Of a stretch of DNA of 8,736 bases, positions 1-5,913 are shown piece by piece. The first letter of the stretch is position 1. Every line of letters starts with the position of its first letter. This DNA is from Euryarchaeota archaeon Ods04 (GTDB taxonomy: Archaea; Halobacteriota; Halobacteria; Halobacteriales; Halorutilaceae): assembly GCA_028751055.1 (NCBI GenBank), contig JAQZDD010000027.1, positions 1-8,736 on the forward strand, written 5' to 3'. A program made the position numbers and the translations under genes. The notes under the pieces are model-generated. The model was not told the origin of the DNA, did no database searches, and saw nothing but the letters and a program-made list of their open reading frames with translations.

Positions 1-1177
1 CTTACCCGAACCCGAGGAACCCGTCGACGAAGTCACGCCGGAGGAGCTACGCCGCAGGATAGACGCGGGCGAAGACGTGGTGGTGCTCGACACGCGTATG
101 GCGAACGACTACGACGAGTGGAGGATAGAGGGCGACTCCGTTGAGTCGGTGAACGTACCGTACTTCGAGTTTCTTGACGACGAGATAGACGAAGACGTGC
201 TTGCGCGCGTCCCCGACGGAAGACGCGTCACGGCTGTCTGCGCCAAGGGCGGCGCGAGCGAGTACGTAGCGGGCGCGCTCGCAAAACGCGGATACGACGT
301 CGAGCATCTCGTCGAGGGCATGAACGGATGGGCGTCGATATACGACGCAGTAGAGGTCGAGAGGTACGACGGCGACGGCACGCTCTACCAGTACCAGCGT
401 CCTTCGAGCGGCTGTCTCGGATACATGGTAGTCGACGGCGGAGAAGCCGCCGTAATCGACCCTCTGCGTGCGTTCGCCGAAAGGTACGTCGAGGACGCCA
501 AGGAGCGCGGAGCGGAGTTAGTCTACGCGATAGACACGCACGTGCACGCCGACCACGTCAGCGGCGTGCGCGCGCTCGACAAGATGGATGTGGAAGGAGT
601 GGTACCCGAAGCCGCTGTCGCGCGCGGCGTCACCTATGCCGAAGAAGTCACGACCGTCGAAGACGGCGACGTGCTCGCTGTCGGCGACGTTGAGATAGAC
701 GTGATACATACGCCCGGGCACACGTCGGGCATGACTTCGTACCTCATCGACGACGCGTTCCTTGCGACAGGAGACGGTCTCTTCGTCGAGAGCGTCGCAC
801 GCCCCGACCTTGAGGAGGGCGACGAGGGCGCGCCCGAAGCCGCGCGTCTGCTCTACGACTCGCTTCAGGAGCGCGTCCTTACCGTCGGTGACGGCGTTCT
901 TGTGGGCGGCGCGCACTACAGCGGCTCCGCGAAGCCCGCGGATGACGGCACGTACACGGCGACAGTCGGCGAACTCAAGGAACGCATGGGCGCGCTCTCG
1001 ATGGAACGCGAAGAGTTCGTCGAGACGGTTCTCGCTGACATGCCTCCGCGTCCCGCCAACTACGAGGAGATAATCGCCATCAACCTTGGAAAAGAGGATG
1101 CTGACGACGACGAGGCGTTCGAACTCGAACTCGGACCAAACAACTGCGCCGCAAGTCAGGAAACCCTCGCTGACTGA
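1..1177 (+). CDS. Rhodanese / metallo-beta-lactamase fusion (persulfide dioxygenase-like), 5' partial
   Basis: The frame is open to the left edge (first complete codon at 2-4) and gives 391 residues, so the gene starts outside the window. A GTG at 77 would cut into the rhodanese fold and is not the start: the residues before it (TPEELRRRIDAGEDVVVLDTR) are a normal rhodanese beginning. Counting from codon 2-4, a rhodanese domain spans about 10-110 with active-site loop CAKGGAS (Cys80). A metallo-beta-lactamase domain follows, with THVHADH (His180, His182, Asp184, His185), PGHT (His240), TGDGLF (Asp258) and GGAH (His305). This residue set matches ETHE1-type persulfide dioxygenases, which oxidise glutathione- or protein-type persulfide to sulfite using mononuclear iron; rhodaneses move sulfane sulfur. 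The rhodanese-first order is opposite to the bacterial MBL-rhodanese (PRF) fusions. The stop TGA shares its A with the start of the next gene, so this is an operon with the two YeeE/YedE genes. The physiological thiol acceptor is unknown. Cytoplasmic: no signal or membrane segment is visible. Confidence 0.9.
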   Translation, partial: LPEPEEPVDEVTPEELRRRIDAGEDVVVLDTRMANDYDEWRIEGDSVESVNVPYFEFLDDEIDEDVLARVPDGRRVTAVCAKGGASEYVAGALAKRGYDVEHLVEGMNGWASIYDAVEVERYDGDGTLYQYQRPSSGCLGYMVVDGGEAAVIDPLRAFAERYVEDAKERGAELVYAIDTHVHADHVSGVRALDKMDVEGVVPEAAVARGVTYAEEVTTVEDGDVLAVGDVEIDVIHTPGHTSGMTSYLIDDAFLATGDGLFVESVARPDLEEGDEGAPEAARLLYDSLQERVLTVGDGVLVGGAHYSGSAKPADDGTYTATVGELKERMGALSMEREEFVETVLADMPPRPANYEEIIAINLGKEDADDDEAFELELGPNNCAASQETLAD

Positions 1178-1677
1178 TGGTAGGAGCTACGGAGCTTCTC
1201 GCGCTCGCTGTCGGCTTCGACGCGCTGTTCCCGCACGGCATCTACCGTTACGCAGTCGGCGGTCTTTTCGTCGGCTTGGGGGTCGCGGTCATCTACGTCG
1301 GCACGGGGATAATAGCAGGTGCGAGCACGTTCCTCGAATCGACGCTGTCGTACGTCTCGGACAGGTCGAGGTTCCAGCGTTACAGACCTTCGCGCGACTG
1401 GCGCGTCGTCTTCACGGTCGGCATCGTCCTCGGCGCGGCGGTCTACGCAGTCATATACCAAGACGGGATATGGACGACCGACGTGCAGCTTTGGAGGCTC
1501 TTCGTCGGCGGCTTCCTCGTTGGCGTAGGCACGCGGATAGGCAAGGGCTGTACGTCAGGACACGGCGTCTGCGGCGTCGGTTCTGCGTCGCGTACTTCGC
1601 TCGTCGGCGTCGTCGTCTTCCTTCTCGTCGCTATAGGGACGGCACAGCTAGTGATGGCTACAGGGGTGAGGGTGTGA
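1177..1677 (+). CDS. YeeE/YedE family membrane protein, first half (sulfur-compound transport)
   Basis: A 166-residue hydrophobic protein with about four membrane segments (roughly 25-50, 78-95, 105-122, 140-162). The hallmark is GKGCTSGHGVCG (Cys125 and Cys132), the cysteine motif typical of the YeeE/YedE family. The characterised bacterial member TsuA (YeeE) is a single, longer chain that takes up thiosulfate by relaying it past conserved cysteines. Here the protein is half-size and is followed at once by a second half-size member, so the two probably assemble as a heteromeric transporter in the membrane. The ATG overlaps the stop of the rhodanese/MBL gene (TGATG), which favours translational coupling. 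Substrate (thiosulfate, sulfide or polysulfide) is inferred from family and neighbours only. Confidence 0.88.
   Translation: MVGATELLALAVGFDALFPHGIYRYAVGGLFVGLGVAVIYVGTGIIAGASTFLESTLSYVSDRSRFQRYRPSRDWRVVFTVGIVLGAAVYAVIYQDGIWTTDVQLWRLFVGGFLVGVGTRIGKGCTSGHGVCGVGSASRTSLVGVVVFLLVAIGTAQLVMATGVRV
1665..1670 (+). promoter_or_regulatory. Ribosome binding site of the second YeeE/YedE gene
   Basis: GGTGAG lies 8 nt before the ATG at 1679, inside the end of the preceding gene. It matches part of the complement of the archaeal 16S rRNA 3' end (AGGAGGTGA). It supports the start at 1679 and independent re-initiation on the polycistronic mRNA. Confidence 0.5.
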
Positions 1678-1678
1678 G

Positions 1679-2152
1679 ATGACCGACAGAGAAGACGGAG
1701 GACGCCGTTCGGCGTTCATGCCGTTGATATTCGCCGGCGGCTTGCTGTTCGGCTTCGGTCTCGGATTCAGCCATATGGCGCGTCCCGAGGTCGTCCTGTC
1801 GTTCCTGTACTTAGAAGACCTTGGCTTGCTATTCGTGATGTTCGGTGCGGCGGCTGTGACAGCCGCGACGTTCTTCGTCGTGCCGCGCCTACGCGAAACC
1901 GCGCCGCTCACGGGGAGCAAGTACGGACGCCGTCTCAAGACGTTCGACCGTAAGGTCGTGGTCGGTGGCGTCGTCTTCGGCGTCGGCTGGGGACTGTCGG
2001 GTATCTGTCCGGGTTCGGCTTACGCGTCGCTCGGTATCGGGAACTACCCGATGCTTGCGGGAGTCGTCGGCATGTTCCTTGGCGCGTACGCACAGGGAGT
2101 CTGGAGGTCAGCGGCTTCGTCGGCGAAGAAGGTCAGAGAGACGGCTGACTGA
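1679..2152 (+). CDS. YeeE/YedE (DUF6691-type) membrane protein, second half
   Basis: A 157-residue membrane protein starting 1 nt after the previous stop. Segments of about 13-30, 45-68, 93-112 and 124-140 are hydrophobic. The motif GWGLSGICPGSAYASLG (Cys110) corresponds to the second cysteine-bearing repeat of YeeE/YedE transporters (family pattern GxxxGxCPG). Haloarchaea and many bacteria carry this half as a separate gene next to the CTSGHG half. With the upstream gene it probably forms one pseudo-symmetric transporter feeding sulfur to the rhodanese/MBL enzyme. The last ~15 residues are charged (SSAKKVRETAD). A loop at 70-92 is rich in Arg and Lys, consistent with a cytoplasmic position by the positive-inside rule. 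No further gene follows on this strand before the acyl-CoA dehydrogenase promoter. Confidence 0.88.
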   Translation: MTDREDGGRRSAFMPLIFAGGLLFGFGLGFSHMARPEVVLSFLYLEDLGLLFVMFGAAAVTAATFFVVPRLRETAPLTGSKYGRRLKTFDRKVVVGGVVFGVGWGLSGICPGSAYASLGIGNYPMLAGVVGMFLGAYAQGVWRSAASSAKKVRETAD

Positions 2153-2190
2153 CCTAACTGCTTCGCGCTCTTTCTTCTCGTCTCCCGTCC
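2153..2190 (+). terminator. Pyrimidine-rich tract after the sulfur operon
   Basis: Directly after the stop at 2152 the + strand is pyrimidine-rich (CTCTTTCTTCTCGTCTCCC at 2168-2186) with no hairpin. Archaeal RNA polymerase commonly terminates at U-rich stretches, so this is a plausible termination zone, but the T runs are short (at most three). Confidence 0.3.
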
Positions 2191-2224
2191 GCATCTCAAC
2201 CTCTGTAGCTTCTCAACCCCTGTA
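2191..2224 (+). repeat. Two abutting 17-bp direct repeats, candidate operator
   Basis: The unit GCATCTCAACCTCTGTA (2191-2207) is followed without a gap by GCTTCTCAACCCCTGTA (2208-2224), 15 of 17 bases identical. The second copy runs directly into the TATA-like box of the acyl-CoA dehydrogenase gene. The placement next to BRE/TATA fits a binding site for a dimeric or cooperative regulator of that gene; the regulator is unknown. Confidence 0.6.
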
Positions 2225-2230
2225 TTTACA
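2222..2230 (+). promoter_or_regulatory. TATA-like box of the acyl-CoA dehydrogenase gene
   Basis: GTATTTACA around 2222-2230 is the only AT-rich element in the intergenic region. Its centre (about 2227) predicts transcription starting near 2253. That leaves a leader of about 9 nt before the ATG at 2262 and would exclude the ATG at 2247. Confidence 0.45.
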
Positions 2231-2261
2231 AACACTCGACGCCATAATGCATCCGTCTGTT

Positions 2262-3500
2262 ATGAACCTACAGTACGACGACTCAGAGACAGCGAAGGAA
2301 CTCGCCGACGAGACACGTGAGTTCGTCGAGGAGTCGGTTTTACCGAGAGAGAGGGAGATGCTGAGGAACCGTGAGATGCTCGAAAACCACGAGATAGACG
2401 ACGTGGTCGCCGAGTTACAGGAAGAAGCCAAGGAACGCGGGCTTTACGCGCCCCAGATACACGAGGAGTACGGCGGACAGGGCTACGGACTCCGCGACGT
2501 GCTTCCGACATTCGAGGAGGCGGGAAGGAGCCTTCTTGGTGCGAAAGCACTGCGTGTCGACGCGCCTGACGAGGGCAACATGCATACGCTCGAACTCGTC
2601 GGGACGGACGAGCAGAAGGAGGAGTGGCTAATTCCGCTCGTTGAGGACGAGGTTACTTCGGCGTTCTCGATGACGGAGCCTATTCAGGGTGCTGGCTCCG
2701 ACCCCAAGATGATACAGACGAAGGCGGAGAAGGACGGCGACGAATGGGTAATCAACGGTCACAAGTGGTGGACGACACAGGGCGTCGAGGCGGACGTATA
2801 CCTCGTTATGGCGCGCACCGACGAGGACGCGCATCCGTATCAGGGCTGTTCCATCTTCCTCGTCCCCGCCGACACCGACGGCGTCGAAGCCGTCCGAGAC
2901 GTTCCCCACATGGGCGACAGCGGCGCGTCACACGCCGAGATGAGGTACGACGACGTGCGCGTACCCGAGGAGAACCTGCTCGGCGACGAAAACGCGGGAT
3001 TCATCGTCGCCCAACAGCGTCTCGGTCCGGCACGTCTGACACACTGCATGCGTTTCACGGGCATGGCGGACCGCGCGCTCGACATCGCCGTCGCATACAT
3101 AGACGAACGCGAGGCATTCGGCGAGAGCCTCTCGGACAAGCAGGCACTCAGGTACGAGATAGTCGACCAGAAGACACGTCTCCACGCCGTACGGACGATG
3201 GTGCGCCACGCCGCTAAGGAACTCGACAAGGGCAACCGCGCGCGCGTCGAAGTTGCTATGAGCAAGGTCTTCGCCGCCAACGTCACGCAGGAAGCCATCG
3301 ACACCGCCGTACAGGCTTGCGGTGGCAACGGTATCGGAAAGGACCTGCCGCTCGCGGACTTCTACGAGAACGTCCGTTCGTTCCGTATCGTCGACGGTGC
3401 CGACGAGGTGCACAAGAGGTCGATAGCTAAACGAGTCTTCGACGAGGAAAACATCGACGGAACCGAACTGGAGAACCTGACGCGTTTCGGCGAGTGGTAA
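2262..3500 (+). CDS. Acyl-CoA dehydrogenase, ACAD10/11-type
   Basis: A flavoprotein of 412 residues that would oxidise an acyl-CoA to the trans-2-enoyl-CoA, passing electrons to an electron-transfer flavoprotein. The N-terminal helical domain (about 1-130) carries PREREM and YGGQGYG. The FAD/beta domain has FSMTEP (135-140) and DEWVINGHKWWTT. The C-terminal helical domain has LGPARLTHCMR, REAFG, a CGGNGIGKDLPLADFYENVR stretch and DGADEVH. The Trp-Trp after INGHK, the LGPxRxxHCMR motif and DGxDEVH are those of the ACAD10/ACAD11 branch rather than of MCAD or SCAD. At the position of the MCAD catalytic base Glu376 the chain has Asp378, which I recall as normal for this branch. The start at 2262 (MNLQYDD) was chosen by family N-terminus and TATA spacing; an in-frame ATG at 2247 would add MHPSV. 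The open frame extends back to 1965, but that part lies over the YeeE/YedE gene. Substrate chain length cannot be read. Monocistronic. Confidence 0.92.
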   Translation: MNLQYDDSETAKELADETREFVEESVLPREREMLRNREMLENHEIDDVVAELQEEAKERGLYAPQIHEEYGGQGYGLRDVLPTFEEAGRSLLGAKALRVDAPDEGNMHTLELVGTDEQKEEWLIPLVEDEVTSAFSMTEPIQGAGSDPKMIQTKAEKDGDEWVINGHKWWTTQGVEADVYLVMARTDEDAHPYQGCSIFLVPADTDGVEAVRDVPHMGDSGASHAEMRYDDVRVPEENLLGDENAGFIVAQQRLGPARLTHCMRFTGMADRALDIAVAYIDEREAFGESLSDKQALRYEIVDQKTRLHAVRTMVRHAAKELDKGNRARVEVAMSKVFAANVTQEAIDTAVQACGGNGIGKDLPLADFYENVRSFRIVDGADEVHKRSIAKRVFDEENIDGTELENLTRFGEW

Positions 3501-3507
3501 AAAGAGA
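3498..3507 (-). terminator. Oligo-T tract beyond the first small membrane gene
   Basis: Read on the - strand, CTCTTTTTA follows the stop codon of the gene ending at 3522 by about 15 nt, with a run of five T. It is a plausible simple archaeal terminator. It lies in the 21-bp gap between convergent genes. Confidence 0.3.
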
Positions 3508-3521
3508 GCGTCGGAGGTTCG

Positions 3522-3830
3522 TTATCTATCTAAGACGGTAACGCCACGGACGCCTTCCGAGACGACGCCGGCGAACGACGCGGCGAAAAGAGCTACCGAC
3601 ACGACGAATCCACCGACAACGGCACCGACCATCGTGACGGCTACTGCACCGAAGACGATGCTTCCGGGTGCCGGCGAGGCTAAGAGAAGGAAGAGGGATC
3701 CCCCAAGTACCAGGAAAGCCCCTGTTAAGACAGGGACTACGAGTACTATGTCCGATATCTCCTTCGGAACTATGCTTAGTTCTGTGCCGACCTCGGTTTC
3801 TGTTCTTGGAGCAGACGTTTCTGTGCTCAT
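3522..3830 (-). CDS. Small two-helix membrane protein, copy A of a tandem paralogous trio
   Basis: 102 residues from an ATG at 3830 (MSTETSAPR). A polar N-terminus of about 25 residues precedes one hydrophobic segment at about 27-50 (GAFLVLGGSLFLLLASP) and a second at about 57-90; the C-terminus is short and polar. It aligns with the two genes to its right: VPxxIxxDI near 21-28, then GAF/GSF, G(T/S)L/F, a conserved ASP after the first helix, then VF before the second. It is the most diverged copy and lacks the NMAVG of the other two. An in-frame ATG at 3875 would add 15 residues. I prefer 3830 because MSTE matches the N-terminus of copy B and because the upstream 15 codons diverge without third-position bias. 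No known family recognised; no enzymatic motif, cysteine or histidine cluster. Convergent with the acyl-CoA dehydrogenase. Confidence 0.72.
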   Translation of the reverse strand: MSTETSAPRTETEVGTELSIVPKEISDIVLVVPVLTGAFLVLGGSLFLLLASPAPGSIVFGAVAVTMVGAVVGGFVVSVALFAASFAGVVSEGVRGVTVLDR

Positions 3831-3880
3831 ACATACACAGACGGGGGACAACTGCGTATCAGTTCTGTACTTCATAATTA
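3831..3880 (-). promoter_or_regulatory. Conserved 50-nt leader upstream of copy A
   Basis: The 50 nt before the ATG of copy A match those before copy B at 35 of 50 positions with no gap, and both genes then start ATGAGCACAGAAA. Substitutions within the in-frame 15 codons fall 4/6/4 on codon positions 1/2/3, not a coding pattern, so I read this as a regulatory or untranslated leader. A TAATTATGA near -50 to -42 or TATTATTATAA at 3899-3909 could be the TATA box. The latter would place the transcription start at the edge of the conserved block. Confidence 0.5.
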
Positions 3881-4039
3881 GGAGGCGGGACCGTGCCGTT
3901 ATAATAATAGACTGGCACGCTGGCTCTTGGATGAGCGGGTAGACGACGCGAGTTCTTGCAAGGAACCGGACGAAGGAAACGAAAGTGGAGGTGAAACAGA
4001 CAGCGGAAGGAAAGTACAGAAGAGCTGCCGAATACAGGT
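3881..4039 (-). other. Gene-free spacer between copies B and A
   Basis: No coding frame on the - strand that I trust. Read on the - strand, the first ~80 nt after the stop of copy B are pyrimidine- and T-rich (for example ACTTTCGTTTCCTTC), a plausible termination zone. Further on, a 6-bp inverted repeat (CGTGCC 3892-3897, GGCACG 3914-3919) brackets an AT-rich core at 3898-3913 that may hold the TATA box of copy A. Confidence 0.35.
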
Positions 4040-4330
4040 CTACAGGAGCCTGTCGAGTTCGGGAAGCGATATAGCTATTCCCGACGCCATCACCGAGACA
4101 CCGACAGCCATGTTAGCTACCACCGTCACGGGTTCTGCCGCGGAGACGGCGAAGACCGGCTCGGCTGAGAGGGTCGGCGACGCCGCGAAAAGTATCAGCG
4201 TGCCTACGAAGAACACGAAGGCTCCGAGTACGAGTGTGAAGACCGCCGCTATGTCCACGTATATCCCTTCTGGGACTACATCCGGCTTTTCTTTTACTGT
4301 TTCTGCTCTGGGGGGGCTTTCTGTGCTCAT
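4040..4330 (-). CDS. Small two-helix membrane protein, copy B of a tandem paralogous trio
   Basis: 96 residues from an ATG at 4330 (MSTESPPR). The polar, charged N-terminus (1-26) is followed by a hydrophobic segment at 27-50 with LGAFVFFVGTLILFAASP, a short loop with PVFAV, and a second segment at about 67-88 containing NMAVGVSVMASG. It is closest to copy C: LFAASP, PVFxV, EPxxVVxNMAVGxSxMxxG are shared. The C-terminus is LPELDRLL. A run of seven C in the coding strand (G on +, 4310-4316) lies at codons 5-7. An upstream in-frame ATG at 4375 exists but is disfavoured as for copy A. The protein probably sits in the cell membrane with two helices; topology is uncertain. No known family recognised. 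Confidence 0.75.
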   Translation of the reverse strand: MSTESPPRAETVKEKPDVVPEGIYVDIAAVFTLVLGAFVFFVGTLILFAASPTLSAEPVFAVSAAEPVTVVANMAVGVSVMASGIAISLPELDRLL

Positions 4331-4380
4331 ACAAAAGAAGACGTGGGCTGTCCGCCTATCCGTTCCGTACCTCATAATAA
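4331..4380 (-). promoter_or_regulatory. Conserved 50-nt leader upstream of copy B
   Basis: Counterpart of the leader in front of copy A, 35 of 50 identical and ungapped. The first 29 nt (containing ATTATGA and GGTACGGAAC) are the best conserved, 23 of 29. No Shine-Dalgarno-like sequence stands before the ATG. Confidence 0.5.
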
Positions 4381-4395
4381 GCCACGCATCAGGCA

Positions 4396-4416
4396 GATTT
4401 ATTCTGATAAATCAGA
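4396..4416. repeat. Overlapping inverted repeats at the end of copy C / promoter of copy B
   Basis: GATTTAT (4396-4402) and ATAAATC (4407-4413) form a perfect 7-bp inverted repeat around TCTG. An overlapping one pairs TCTGAT (4403-4408) with ATCAGA (4411-4416). The stop codon of copy C (4399-4401, complement of TTA) is inside the element. It sits 66-86 nt before the ATG of copy B. It could be an operator, contain the TATA box of copy B, or act as a transcript end; the sequence does not decide. Confidence 0.4.
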
Positions 4417-4689
4417 CCGAGGAGAGAATGACAGAAGATGCTCAAGCTTGGTAACAGCCATCTCAGCACCTGCAGTCATTATCGAGGCTCCGACAGCCAT
4501 GTTAACCACCACGACAGCCGGCTCGACAGACGGCACGTCGAAGACAGGAGCGACGGGCACGGCGGGCGAAGCGGCGAAGAGTACGAACGTCCCCGCGAAC
4601 ACCACGAAGGAGCCTACGACGACGGCGAGAGCGGCTGTCAGGTCGTCGCGTCCGATAAGGATACGCGGGGAGGATGTTCCGATGCTCAT
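4399..4689 (-). CDS. Small two-helix membrane protein, copy C of a tandem paralogous trio
   Basis: 96 residues from an ATG at 4689 (MSIGTSSPR). The N-terminus is about ten residues shorter than in copies A and B. The first hydrophobic segment is about 18-40 (ALAVVVGSFVVFAGTFVLFAASP), then a Pro/Val loop (PAVPVAPVFDVPSVEP) and a second segment at about 58-78 with NMAVGASIMTAG. The tail SFSPRSDLSE extends beyond the LEHLL that aligns with the LDRLL end of copy B. First gene of the - strand trio, divergent from the cyclophilin gene. A TATA-like box 25 nt upstream supports leaderless or near-leaderless expression from this start. Function unknown; no residues suggest catalysis or metal binding. 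Confidence 0.75.
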   Translation of the reverse strand: MSIGTSSPRILIGRDDLTAALAVVVGSFVVFAGTFVLFAASPAVPVAPVFDVPSVEPAVVVVNMAVGASIMTAGAEMAVTKLEHLLSFSPRSDLSE

Positions 4690-4710
4690 ACGTAAGAACG
4701 GTCGTTTCGG

Positions 4711-4717
4711 TTTATTA
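4711..4717 (-). promoter_or_regulatory. TATA-like box of copy C
   Basis: TAATAAA on the - strand, centred 25 nt before the ATG at 4689. This is the spacing expected for a leaderless archaeal transcript. Confidence 0.5.
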
Positions 4718-4730
4718 CCTTTAGCACGCG

Positions 4731-4748
4731 ATTATCTCCTCTGATAAT
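4731..4748. repeat. Inverted repeat in the divergent promoter region
   Basis: ATTATC (4731-4736) and GATAAT (4743-4748) are perfect 6-bp arms with a 6-nt spacer. They lie between the divergent starts of copy C (4689) and the cyclophilin (4799). This is a plausible site for a regulator of one or both genes; short arms make chance possible. Confidence 0.35.
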
Positions 4749-4798
4749 ACCTCAGACAGCACCGCCAAGGTTTTGCTCCTCCTGCGCACAGTACGTGT

Positions 4799-5481
<683 letters not shown>

Positions 5482-5485
<4 letters not shown>

Positions 5486-5592
5486 GGCTCTACTTCCTCG
5501 CCGGTCTCACGGTCGATTACCGTAATGACGCCCTCGCCGTTTCTCGCGTAGAGGTAGTCACGGATGACAGAGGCAAGAACCGCGTTAACGGT
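5482..5592 (-). pseudogene. Short reverse-strand coding remnant or non-ATG small ORF
   Basis: On the - strand a frame ending at TAA (5482-5484) reads VNAVLASVIRDYLYARNGEG then VITVIDRETGEEVEP. It has haloarchaea-like acidic composition and codon use resembling the neighbours, so it looks like the end of a real protein. There is no ATG, GTG or TTG in frame near its natural beginning. The frame stays open to an ATG at 5733, but that part lies antisense to the winged-helix gene and reads as Arg/Ser-rich noise. It is either a 5'-truncated gene, a small gene using a rare start, or chance. The left limit is firm; the right limit is approximate. Confidence 0.3.
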
Positions 5593-5598
5593 GATTGT

Positions 5599-5626
5599 TG
5601 CCGGTTGAGCGAAAACTGCCGGTTGA
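5599..5626 (+). repeat. Direct repeat TGCCGGTTGA x2, candidate operator
   Basis: TGCCGGTTGA occurs at 5599-5608 and again, perfectly, at 5617-5626, a period of 18 bp. The pair ends about 10 bp before a weak TATA-like stretch (CTTACTA, 5632-5638) of the winged-helix gene that starts at 5664. A site in this position could serve autoregulation by that protein or activation by another factor. Confidence 0.6.
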
Positions 5627-5631
5627 AGTAC

Positions 5632-5638
5632 GCTTACT
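5632..5638 (+). promoter_or_regulatory. Weak TATA-like box of the winged-helix gene
   Basis: CTTACTA centred about 29 nt before the ATG at 5664 is the only AT-leaning stretch at promoter distance. This agrees with a leaderless transcript; the match to a haloarchaeal TATA box is weak. Confidence 0.3.
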
Positions 5639-5663
5639 ACCGAAGACCCCCAAACACGGACAG

Positions 5664-5900
5664 ATGCCGGACGACAGCGGCGAGAGCAAGACGGGCTTCG
5701 AGAACCTACCGCCGAGCGCGAAGCTCGTCGCAAAGGTCATAGAGCACGAGGGTGCAATGGACGCAAACGAAATAAGCGAGTCAGCGCGTCTGCATCCGAG
5801 CACGACAAGGGACGCGCTCAAACGTCTCGCCGAAGAAGGAGTGGTAGACGTGACCGTCGACTCCGACGACGGGCGCAGGCTTGTCTACACAATCGACTGA
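5664..5900 (+). CDS. Small winged helix-turn-helix transcriptional regulator (MarR-like)
   Basis: 78 residues from an ATG at 5664. After a short polar N-terminus comes LPPSAKLVAKVIEHEG (15-30), the conserved opening of a widespread haloarchaeal single-domain winged-helix family. The second helix (about 34-41, NEISESAR) and the recognition helix (about 45-57, PSTTRDALKRLAE) form the helix-turn-helix, and 60-78 (VVDVTVDSDDGRRLVYTID) is the wing. The usual version reads LSxRTVRYALxRLE at the recognition helix; here it is LHPSTTRDALKRLAE, so specificity may differ. No ligand domain is present, so it likely acts as a dimer or with a partner. An in-frame ATG at 5595 would put the direct repeats inside the coding region and adds 23 residues that do not resemble the family. 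Convergent with the ROK kinase, 13 bp apart. Target genes unknown. Confidence 0.85.
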   Translation: MPDDSGESKTGFENLPPSAKLVAKVIEHEGAMDANEISESARLHPSTTRDALKRLAEEGVVDVTVDSDDGRRLVYTID

Positions 5901-5913
5901 GACATCGGCGAAG

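Noticed and set aside
1086..1682. 198-codon + frame over the first YeeE/YedE gene
   Set aside because: Arg-rich out-of-frame reading of a membrane-protein gene with an intact CTSGHGVCG motif.
1965..2261. N-terminal extension of the acyl-CoA dehydrogenase frame
   Set aside because: It overlaps the YeeE/YedE gene, is Arg/Ser-rich, and includes the promoter repeats; the family N-terminus begins at 2262 (or 2247).
3892..3919. Inverted repeat CGTGCC/GGCACG as a hairpin terminator
   Set aside because: Only 6 bp with a 16-nt AT-rich loop and no T tract after it; kept only as a note in the spacer entry.
3927..4454. 175-codon + frame across copies B and C and their spacer
   Set aside because: The opposite strand encodes paralogous membrane proteins aligned to each other; the + frame is Thr/Ser-rich and not conserved between the duplicated regions.
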